Source: DAOUGC01 sp034429695 (GTDB lineage: Bacteria; Chloroflexota; Anaerolineae; Anaerolineales; Anaerolineaceae). From it: a stretch of 19,252 nt of DNA. A program made the translations under genes and the position numbers. The DNA is taken from contig DAOUGC010000086.1 in NCBI GenBank assembly GCA_034429695.1, positions 1 through 19,252 on the forward strand, read 5' to 3'. Numbering within the stretch: position 1 is the first letter of the stretch; every line of letters begins with the position of its first letter. This document shows, piece by piece, positions 12,856 through 19,252 of this stretch. The notes beneath the pieces are model-generated. The model made no database searches, was not told the origin of the DNA, and saw only the letters and a list, made by a program, of their open reading frames with translations.

Positions 12856-15800
12856 TCACTGGTCGGCAATTTCTTTGGCACGCATATGAACATAAAGATC
12901 GCGCAATACCGGATGGCGCATGTTGCCTTCCATGCGCTGATACCATGCAGCCAGTTCCTGACTGTCTGGTGCTTCATCCATGCCGCACGCCAGGGCGATC
13001 TTGCGGTTTATCTGGATGGCTGCTCTCTGCAGCCAGACCGTGGAAGTGTTGACGCTTTCCTGATGCAATAGCCGCGTAAAGCGCAATGCATCATCCCACT
13101 GCTGGTGGTGGAAAGCCAACTCGGCACGGATGGCGAGATAATGCAGAGGTGATGTGAAACATGGTCTTTGGCGGATTAACTCTGCAAGATGATCAACGGA
13201 TTTTTTCACTTCATCAACATCGCCCAACCCAATACGGACATGCGCCATGAGTAGTTGCAGCGGGGAAAATACAACGCCCAGGTCCTGATGCAGCGCTTCC
13301 TCAATGGCCAGTTGAAATTGCTCTGTACCGCTGGCCGGGTTGCCTGCGATATACAGTGCCAACCCCAGATATGCTTGATTGTAAATGCGACTAAGTTCAC
13401 TGCCGCTATCGGTGCAACCCGAACGGAAAAATTCCGCTGCCCTCGCGGCATCTGCGCAAAACAGGTGCATTTCGCCCTGCAGCATATTGATCCCGGAGAG
13501 GATATCCTTATAACCCTTGCCCTGACACGCTGCCCGGGCTTCGATGATGAGGGGCATGGCTTCGTCCAAACGGCCAAGGAGCAGCAGGCTGCGGGCTTTG
13601 ATGGTCAGGAGGTAAACAAAGATGCGGTTATTGTGAGCGCTTCCCTCCTGCTGCAGACCGAGTTCGGCTTGCTGAACGGCATTTTCAAACTTGCGTTCAT
13701 TGAAATAAGCCCGGGCCAAAACAGTTCGTGCGCGGATCTTGCCGATGTTATAAAAAAGGCTTTCGGCGTAGTGCAGAGAATTTTGAGCATGTTCAATGGA
13801 TTTTACAGGATAGCCGCGAAACAATTGCACCAGGGCAAGATTGTACTCAGTGGTTGACATCGCCTCCAAGGCAGATTCATCATTGAGCCCTCTGGACAAT
13901 TCCCGGGCATTTTCAAGAACCAGGTAGGCTGGTTGCAGGCGGTTGATGTAAGCCAGCATCAGTCCCAGGCGGTTGTATCCCTCCAGCACTTCTTTTTTGT
14001 TGCCACATCGCTGCAGGTAAGGGATGGCCTGCTGGGCGCTTTCCCAGGCCTGTTGATTTTCATTCAACAAGGATTTCAATTGCGCCATCGCGCCATATCC
14101 GAGACCCACCAGTAACGGGCTGTGCAATTGTTCCCCCAGACGGATCATGGTCTGGCTGATGGTTTGCAACATGCGGATGTCCATGCAATCGTAAGCAAGT
14201 TGAAACCAGTGATGGTACAGGTTGTAGATGACCGTATCGGGCAGGGAGAAGTTGGTGCGTTTTAACAGGCGTTCAGCCTGACGAAAAGCGGTATAAGCTT
14301 CTTTACGGGAGGCCACACGCGAGGCGTGCTGCCCGGCCTGGACCCAGTACGTGAATGCCTGGCGGAAATCGGAGCCAAGTTCAAAATGACGGGCGAGCAC
14401 CGAGGAGAGATGAGGCAGCGGGCCAAGATGGGCCTGCAGGGCGCGGGCGGTTTTCAGGTGTAAATTCCGGCGACGGGCGGCGCTGATCTCAGCCAGTACG
14501 GCACTGCGAATAATTTCATGGACGAGCAGGTAGCACAACCCATAATTCTGGTTATCGGAAGATTTAATAATGCGCGCCGCTTCCAACTCTTCCAGCGCTG
14601 CAGTGGCTTGATCGGAGGAAAAGCCGGTGATGTTTTCCAGCAGGTCGGGTGGCGCTTCCATTTCCAGCACCGATATCACCTCAAGCAACATGCGCGCTGG
14701 AGCAGACAGAAGATTTATGCGATTTTGAGCCAGTGCCCTTACCGAAGCTGCCAGTGGCATTTTATCTGGCGTGGGCAGGTCGGGGAGGTAGGGCAGCAGG
14801 GCGCGCAGATTTTCCAACAGAAAGAATGGGTTGCCGCCCGAATCCGTCAACAGGCGCTCCTGCAAGCGGCGTGGCAGAGACCGACCGAGCACAAAGGTGG
14901 TGAGGGTCTGCGCTTCTTCCTCATCCAGGCCGGTTAAAGGAACCTGGACAAATTCGTGCGGACGGTGGGAATGGTGGATGAAATTCCAAAGGTAAACGGG
15001 CATTTCACCGGTACGGGCGGTCAACAACAACATGCCGTGTTCGTGAAAGAAATGCCGTTCTGTGAGGTATGCCAGGGTGTGATTGGTGCTTTCGTCGCTC
15101 CAGTGGGCATTATCCATCACCACCAGAATACGCTTGTGTTCGGCGGCCAGCAGCAGTGCCTGATGGATGGCTTCCATTACCAAAGCCTGACGATCACCGG
15201 CGGGGACGATCGGTTGGTCGGAAAGATCATGCGCCGGGGTGGCAAGCTCCGGCATCAAAGGTTCAAGACAGGCCCGCCATGAAGGGGCAAGCGTCTGCCA
15301 TTCCGTGGGTGTGATGTTATTGCGCAGGAGATCGATAAGTGGTTGAAAAGGCAGGTTGCTTTCAGAAGAATGGCACTGGGTCAGCATCAGGCGCGGGGTG
15401 GGTTTGATGGTGATATGCAACTCGCGCGCCAGACGGGTTTTTCCAGCTCCGGGTTCACCCATGATGATGGCGGAAGATCCGCGCCAGTAAGCGTCTTCCA
15501 GTACCCGCAACTGATTTTTTCTGCCGACAAATGGCGTGTGAAGATTCAGCGCCCCATCCCAATCCGACTGATCAGCGGGGACGGGCATGCGGTTCATGCG
15601 TTGGATCTGTTCCTCAAACTCATCAAACGCGGGGGGTAAATCGCCCACATGCTCGCGGCGGTACAGTCGACGGATGTTGTCCATATGGTGCAACGCCTCA
15701 CCTTTGCGGCCCAATTCCACCAGGCATTTCACCATGTTAAGATTTAATTGATCGTCAATCGGGTTGGTATCCAGCGCGCTGTGCAACCATAGCAAGGCGC

Positions 15801-16359
15801 TATCCAAATCGCCTGAGGCAATGGCATGGTCAGCAGCCAGACTGAGCAAATAATGGCGGTCATGTTCCAGGGAGGAGCTTTTATGAGACAACCACTGGTC
15901 AAACTGGCCTTCTCTGGGTGGGTTGATACCGGCCAGAAATTGAGGAGATCGCCACAAACGCAGCATGCGATGCAGATCGGACACCTGATCAGCAGATAAT
16001 GAGGGACGGCTGTTCCATTCTGAACGCAGCCGGGCGGCATAATCTTCAAACTCAAGCACATCCACATAACTACGCTGGTTATCCAGCCAGACGTTGTCAC
16101 GGTCAGCCTGTAATATTTCAGGGTGGGGGAGCGCGGCGCGTAATTTGGATAACGAATCACGCAGATAGGTGCGCGCCTTGTTCTCAGGGTTGTCCGGCCA
16201 GAATAACAGGATCAGGCTGGCGCGTCCAACCGGTTGACGATTACAGGCAAGAAAGAATAATAACGAACGCAGAGAGCGGCGTTGAATATTCACCACACGG
16301 TTATTCACCAGAATGGCGGGCGGGCCGAGCAGCAGGATGTTGATCCGGGCGGGGTCCAT
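12856..16359 (-). CDS. SARP/BTAD-type transcriptional regulator with ATPase and TPR repeats
   Basis: Large cytoplasmic regulator, 1167 aa. The N-terminal OmpR-like winged helix (about 1-95; ILLLGPPAILVNN, RRSLRSLLFFLACN, ARTYLRDSLSKLRAALP) should bind DNA. A BTAD helical domain follows (to about 255; FQDWLS-like FDQWLSHKSSSLE, ALDTNPIDDQLNLNMVKCL). Next is an AAA/STAND-type ATPase with Walker A GEPGAGKTR (K307) and Walker B LVVMDNAHWSDE. The C-terminal half is helical TPR-like pairs (for example KEAYTAFRQAERLLK, ENAVQQAELGLQQEG), probably a sensor or partner-binding scaffold. No LuxR helix-turn-helix ends the protein, unlike MalT. I start at the ATG at 16359; a TTG six codons earlier would lie across the -10 box. 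The preceding minus-strand genes are a membrane protein and a glycosyltransferase, possible targets by proximity only. Confidence 0.9.
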   Translation of the reverse strand: MDPARINILLLGPPAILVNNRVVNIQRRSLRSLLFFLACNRQPVGRASLILLFWPDNPENKARTYLRDSLSKLRAALPHPEILQADRDNVWLDNQRSYVDVLEFEDYAARLRSEWNSRPSLSADQVSDLHRMLRLWRSPQFLAGINPPREGQFDQWLSHKSSSLEHDRHYLLSLAADHAIASGDLDSALLWLHSALDTNPIDDQLNLNMVKCLVELGRKGEALHHMDNIRRLYRREHVGDLPPAFDEFEEQIQRMNRMPVPADQSDWDGALNLHTPFVGRKNQLRVLEDAYWRGSSAIIMGEPGAGKTRLARELHITIKPTPRLMLTQCHSSESNLPFQPLIDLLRNNITPTEWQTLAPSWRACLEPLMPELATPAHDLSDQPIVPAGDRQALVMEAIHQALLLAAEHKRILVVMDNAHWSDESTNHTLAYLTERHFFHEHGMLLLTARTGEMPVYLWNFIHHSHRPHEFVQVPLTGLDEEEAQTLTTFVLGRSLPRRLQERLLTDSGGNPFFLLENLRALLPYLPDLPTPDKMPLAASVRALAQNRINLLSAPARMLLEVISVLEMEAPPDLLENITGFSSDQATAALEELEAARIIKSSDNQNYGLCYLLVHEIIRSAVLAEISAARRRNLHLKTARALQAHLGPLPHLSSVLARHFELGSDFRQAFTYWVQAGQHASRVASRKEAYTAFRQAERLLKRTNFSLPDTVIYNLYHHWFQLAYDCMDIRMLQTISQTMIRLGEQLHSPLLVGLGYGAMAQLKSLLNENQQAWESAQQAIPYLQRCGNKKEVLEGYNRLGLMLAYINRLQPAYLVLENARELSRGLNDESALEAMSTTEYNLALVQLFRGYPVKSIEHAQNSLHYAESLFYNIGKIRARTVLARAYFNERKFENAVQQAELGLQQEGSAHNNRIFVYLLTIKARSLLLLGRLDEAMPLIIEARAACQGKGYKDILSGINMLQGEMHLFCADAARAAEFFRSGCTDSGSELSRIYNQAYLGLALYIAGNPASGTEQFQLAIEEALHQDLGVVFSPLQLLMAHVRIGLGDVDEVKKSVDHLAELIRQRPCFTSPLHYLAIRAELAFHHQQWDDALRFTRLLHQESVNTSTVWLQRAAIQINRKIALACGMDEAPDSQELAAWYQRMEGNMRHPVLRDLYVHMRAKEIADQ

Positions 16360-16365
16360 GGAGTA

Positions 16366-16371
16366 ATTGTA
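16366..16371 (-). promoter_or_regulatory. -10 box of the BTAD regulator gene, predicted leaderless
   Basis: TACAAT (five of six) on the minus strand ends 6 nt before the ATG at 16359 (spacer TACTCC), the same geometry as at 4662 and 6521. There is no Shine-Dalgarno. The expected -35 position is filled by the arm of the palindrome at 16375-16404 and does not resemble TTGACA, so this promoter probably needs an activator or is weak. Confidence 0.5.
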
Positions 16372-16374
16372 CGG

Positions 16375-16404
16375 CAAACCGGCTGCAGACGCGCAGCCGG
16401 TTTG
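16375..16404. terminator. 30-bp palindrome: terminator hairpin and/or operator
   Basis: CAAACCGGCTGC (16375-16386) and GCAGCCGGTTTG (16393-16404) form a perfect 12-bp stem with a 6-nt loop. It lies 17 bp after the stop of the membrane-protein gene and could end that transcript, but its minus-strand tail is CCGTACAATT without a U-tract. It also begins 4 bp upstream of the regulator's -10 box and covers the -35 region, where a dimeric DNA-binding protein or RNA hairpin could control the regulator gene. Confidence 0.6.
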
Positions 16405-16420
16405 GTTTTCGCTGGAAAAA

Positions 16421-18502
16421 TTATGGGCAGGTCACGGATGGGTCGGGTGGGGTGACGGTATCACGCGGTTCCAACAACTGCACGCCCACCGGGTGGTTTA
16501 CCACCGGTTCGTAATAACACAATACCGGACCAGAAACCCATTTGACCCAGGCGTTGTTTTCATCGCCAAAATTTTCGTCATCTCCCTGCACCTTAATCCA
16601 TAACGGCTCGCTGATAATCAGGCCGAAGCGTTGGCTGGCGAGGTCAGCATAGAATTGATCAAAATAGGCTTGATCGCCGGTCATGGCTTGATCCATGAGA
16701 TATTTCTTTTCGTAATCGTCAATCAGGGGGACGTTGGGCACATCTCCAAAGGTAAGCAACTGGCGCTGGTCGATGAAAAGAACCTGCTGACCGGCAGCAT
16801 CTGCTGCGCCAACCCGTCTGGCAATGTCGTCCAACGCCGCCTGCCAGGCAACTTTGGAGGGCAATTGCATGGGATGTCCGTCCAAAACAGCGTAACTGGC
16901 GGGGCCAAGCAGCGCCAGACTGATCAGCAGAGCGGGGATCAGGTGGGAAGTGTTGGGTGCGGGATTAAAGATCTCGCTGAGGTGAGGAATGAGGGCGCGA
17001 AATCCAAAGCCAGCCAGGATCACCAGGGTGATCCAGAACATATCCAGATTATGCAGGTTGCTACCACCGCCAATTTTGGTGGAAGCGATCATGCCAACAA
17101 TGAGAAAAATCAGCGAAATGCCACCCGCTGCCAGCATCTGTAGCGCGTTAATGCGCCAAATGCGCCTGATCAGCAACCAGCTCAGCAGAATCAGGAGTGG
17201 CGCCGCTGCCCAAATAGTGCCGAGCAACAGCCCCGGTGGATAGGTAATATTGGGCAGCAAGCGATCCCACAGGAGCGGCTGGCGGGTAACGCTGCTGGCA
17301 ACGGTGGCGGCAATATTTTGAACCACGCCCCCGTCCAATCCGTTTTTAATCCAATTCTCCACGGTTGGCGAAAATTGGGCGGTCAACAATCCCACCAGTC
17401 CGGCGATTACTGGCGGCAGTAATGCCCGCCAGTGTGATTTATGCAGGCGGGGGTTATCCACTTGAAGGAACAGGATCAGGGCAGCCCACAGGCCAGGGGC
17501 ATACATCCAGGTCCAGCGGCTGATCTGGGCGTAATAGGTTGCCAGGATTACCCCAGGGATGATCCATCCCAGACGGCGGGTACGCACCCCCAATACAACC
17601 GGAATGGCCGCCAGGGTGAGCGGGGCATAGATGGGACCCTGGGAAATGAACGCCATGCACCAAATGGCAAAAGCTGTTGTGAGCAACCAGCGGAGACCAC
17701 GGGAGCATCCCCGGGTTTCTGATGCACCAGCGAACAGACTGAAGCCAAGCAGCAAGGGCGGGACGATCCACACCAGCGCGTCCCACAGGCGCACCCCCCA
17801 AATGCCAATACCAGGGATGAGATATGCCACAGCCCACAGAAAAGATCTACCGCGGCTGATGAATGCAAAAATGGGTTCGCCGGATGGATTGTTGTATCGA
17901 TCAGAGGCAAACAGGATGGAGTAATCCCACAACCGGTTGCCGTCTGACCAGCCCAACGAGAAGGGATATGAGGTCACCTGGTTCAACCAGCCGCCCGCCG
18001 CGAAGATTGCCCCGGCAAGACCGGTGAATGCAGCAATGGAAACCAATCGGGCGGGCAAGGAAGACCGGGGTAGTGCAAACAGACTGGCCAGAAAACCGCT
18101 CAATAGCAGCATGCCAAAACGCGCCCAGAAGTGCAGGCGCATAAAACCGGGTGGAGTGAATAACACCAGCAGAGCGGGGGTCAGGGTAAACGCAACTGCA
18201 AAAAGAGCGCGCATCCAGGCCGGTACATTCAGCATCCACCCTGCAATGCGGTCAAAAAGACGGGAAAGCGGTGTCAGGCGGCGCCCCATGATCAACATGA
18301 TGAGCCAGAACAGCCAGGTTGCAACAAGAACAAAGCTAATCGCCCAGAAAGCCACAAATCGTTTGGAGGCCAGGGAGGGCGGGTTATCCATCAAAATGCC
18401 GTTAAGGTAAAAATCCTGCCCAAATAGGTACAGGAAACCACCCAACAGTAACCATAAAAGAATGGGCGTCCAGCGCGAAGAAGCGGTGCGGGGTTGGGAC
18501 AT
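16421..18502 (-). CDS. Polytopic membrane protein with C-terminal extracytoplasmic domain, function unknown
   Basis: 693-aa integral membrane protein with about 14 to 16 hydrophobic helices between residues 10 and 535, followed by about 150 mostly hydrophilic residues (for example LFIDQRQLLTFGDVPNVP and DDYEKKYLMDQAM), probably outside the membrane. This layout, many helices and then a soluble tail, resembles GT-C glycosyltransferases and related polysaccharide enzymes, and a loop with SLGWSDGNRLWDYS supplies an acidic residue of the kind GT-C enzymes use; I recognise no decisive motif, so the call stays general. The ATG at 18502 shares one base with the TGA of the upstream glycosyltransferase (TGATG), so the two are translationally coupled, which supports a shared role in surface glycan synthesis or glycolipid assembly. 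The 30-bp palindrome follows the stop. Confidence 0.82.
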   Translation of the reverse strand: MSQPRTASSRWTPILLWLLLGGFLYLFGQDFYLNGILMDNPPSLASKRFVAFWAISFVLVATWLFWLIMLIMGRRLTPLSRLFDRIAGWMLNVPAWMRALFAVAFTLTPALLVLFTPPGFMRLHFWARFGMLLLSGFLASLFALPRSSLPARLVSIAAFTGLAGAIFAAGGWLNQVTSYPFSLGWSDGNRLWDYSILFASDRYNNPSGEPIFAFISRGRSFLWAVAYLIPGIGIWGVRLWDALVWIVPPLLLGFSLFAGASETRGCSRGLRWLLTTAFAIWCMAFISQGPIYAPLTLAAIPVVLGVRTRRLGWIIPGVILATYYAQISRWTWMYAPGLWAALILFLQVDNPRLHKSHWRALLPPVIAGLVGLLTAQFSPTVENWIKNGLDGGVVQNIAATVASSVTRQPLLWDRLLPNITYPPGLLLGTIWAAAPLLILLSWLLIRRIWRINALQMLAAGGISLIFLIVGMIASTKIGGGSNLHNLDMFWITLVILAGFGFRALIPHLSEIFNPAPNTSHLIPALLISLALLGPASYAVLDGHPMQLPSKVAWQAALDDIARRVGAADAAGQQVLFIDQRQLLTFGDVPNVPLIDDYEKKYLMDQAMTGDQAYFDQFYADLASQRFGLIISEPLWIKVQGDDENFGDENNAWVKWVSGPVLCYYEPVVNHPVGVQLLEPRDTVTPPDPSVTCP

Positions 18503-19252
18503 CAGGAAGCGCCTCCTTCGGTATCACGATCCGGTGGGAGAGGAAAGCCTTGGCCGAACATCATTTGGGCATATTGTACGCACATGGCCCGGGTGGATAA
18601 ACGAGCCTTTGCCACGCGCATTCCCTCTTTTGCCATCACAGAACGCATTCGATCATCCTTTAATAAAGTCATCAGGGCTTCTGCCAGGGCGGTGGGGTCT
18701 TCGCGCGGGACGATCAGGCCGGTCTGCCCGTGACGAACCAGTTCATCAATCTTTACGTCGGTGCTCACCACCGGCAATCCGGCAGCCATGGCTTCGATCA
18801 CCACCATGGGTAAGCCTTCTGAAATTGAAGACAAAGCGAAAATATCGGCAGCGGCCATCAAATCGGGTACATCCTTGCGGATGCCGAGGAAATCGACCTG
18901 CTCGCGAATGCCGAGCTGATTGGCTTCATAGGTCAGGTTATCGCGCAAAGGGCCATCACCAGCGAGCCACAGGCGGGCTGTTGGATATTGGTCCAGCACC
19001 TGTTTGAATGCGCGCAGCAGATGAGTGTGGGCTTTCTGGTGGGTCATGCGCCCGGCTGTGAACACAACGGGTGAGTCGTTTTCTACACCGAGCGCGGCGC
19101 GCACGTCCCTCCTGGTGGAAGCCGGCGGGCGGGGATCGACGCCATTGTGGATTACAACGATCTTTTCGGGGTTGATCCCGTTGGTTATGCACACCTGAGC
19201 CAGCTTTTCTGAAACAACCACACAATGTGTAACGATATTGGAGTTCACCATT
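18502..19252 (-). CDS. Glycosyltransferase family 4, C-terminal part, cut by window end
   Basis: GT-B retaining glycosyltransferase missing its N-terminal acceptor domain because the window ends; the ATG at 19251 is most likely an internal Met (the sequence continues as VNSNIVTHCVVVSEKLAQVC, a mid-protein segment in this family, followed by VIHNGVD). The donor domain is complete: FTAGRMTHQKAHTHLLRAF with the conserved Arg and Lys, LWLAGDGPLRDNL, VDFLGIRKDVPDLMAAADIF, and SEGLPMVVIEAMAAGLPVV with an intact E-x7-E pair, unlike the glycosyltransferase at 1289. The IHNGVDPRPP opening of the donor domain is typical of GT4. It ends in a one-base overlap with the membrane protein. Donor sugar and acceptor unknown. 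Confidence 0.92.
   Translation of the reverse strand, partial: MVNSNIVTHCVVVSEKLAQVCITNGINPEKIVVIHNGVDPRPPASTRRDVRAALGVENDSPVVFTAGRMTHQKAHTHLLRAFKQVLDQYPTARLWLAGDGPLRDNLTYEANQLGIREQVDFLGIRKDVPDLMAAADIFALSSISEGLPMVVIEAMAAGLPVVSTDVKIDELVRHGQTGLIVPREDPTALAEALMTLLKDDRMRSVMAKEGMRVAKARLSTRAMCVQYAQMMFGQGFPLPPDRDTEGGAS

Noticed and set aside
16360..16377. TTG start six codons upstream for the BTAD regulator
   Set aside because: It would overlap the -10 box and palindrome arm; the ATG at 16359 fits the leaderless geometry seen elsewhere in the window.
19249..19251. ATG at 19251 as the true start of the last glycosyltransferase
   Set aside because: The protein would lack the whole N-terminal GT-B domain, and the first residues read as a mid-protein segment of GT4; it is cut by the window edge.

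Overview
The window looks like a chromosomal segment of a GC-rich, free-living bacterium, most probably a member of the Chloroflexota such as Anaerolineae. The pointers are a bacterial Elp3 with the CPGKCIFC radical-SAM motif, a secreted protein built from FLxFY / QYFxRARxE repeats of a kind I associate with Chloroflexota, a large SARP/BTAD-type regulator, and ABC-F and MutS2 genes. This is inference from protein style only; there is no rRNA or other taxonomic marker. No tRNA, rRNA, transposase, integrase or CRISPR array was seen.

Layout. (1) 1-3613, plus strand: the C-terminal half of SbcC, starting inside its zinc hook, followed almost without gaps by two family-4-like glycosyltransferases; a hairpin terminator at 3657-3681 closes the block. 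(2) 3699-4655, minus: a secreted protein with two internal repeats and an Ig-like C-terminus, with a sigma70-type promoter that puts the predicted transcript start on the ATG. Upstream of it, at 4713-4802, lies an AT-rich array of eight GANTC pentamers, six of them spaced at about 10.4 bp. (3) 4838-8105: elp3 (minus) diverges from two overlapping methyltransferase genes (plus); the first resembles Trm9/ALKBH8, the enzyme that follows Elp3 in eukaryotic wobble-uridine modification. (4) 8177-12593: an ABC-F ATPase (minus) diverges from mutS2 (plus) across an 88-bp promoter gap. (5) 12594-12855: a structured non-coding gap with two terminator-like hairpins and further inverted repeats. (6) 12856-19252, minus: an operon of a truncated glycosyltransferase and a polytopic membrane protein, then a 1167-aa winged-helix/BTAD/ATPase/TPR regulator with its own promoter directly beside a 30-bp palindrome.

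How it fits together. Every complete gene from 4838 to 12593 except the second methyltransferase has a plausible link to decoding or ribosome function: U34 modification by Elp3 and the Trm9-like enzyme, ribosome stalling by ABC-F, and collided-ribosome splitting by MutS2. The flanks carry cell-surface glycan or envelope genes. Three transcription units (secreted protein, Trm9-like methyltransferase, BTAD regulator) share a TATAAT-like box exactly 6 nt before the ATG with no Shine-Dalgarno, suggesting leaderless mRNAs. No single feature proves a new system. The strongest candidates are the elp3/Trm9-like pair and the helically phased GANTC array.
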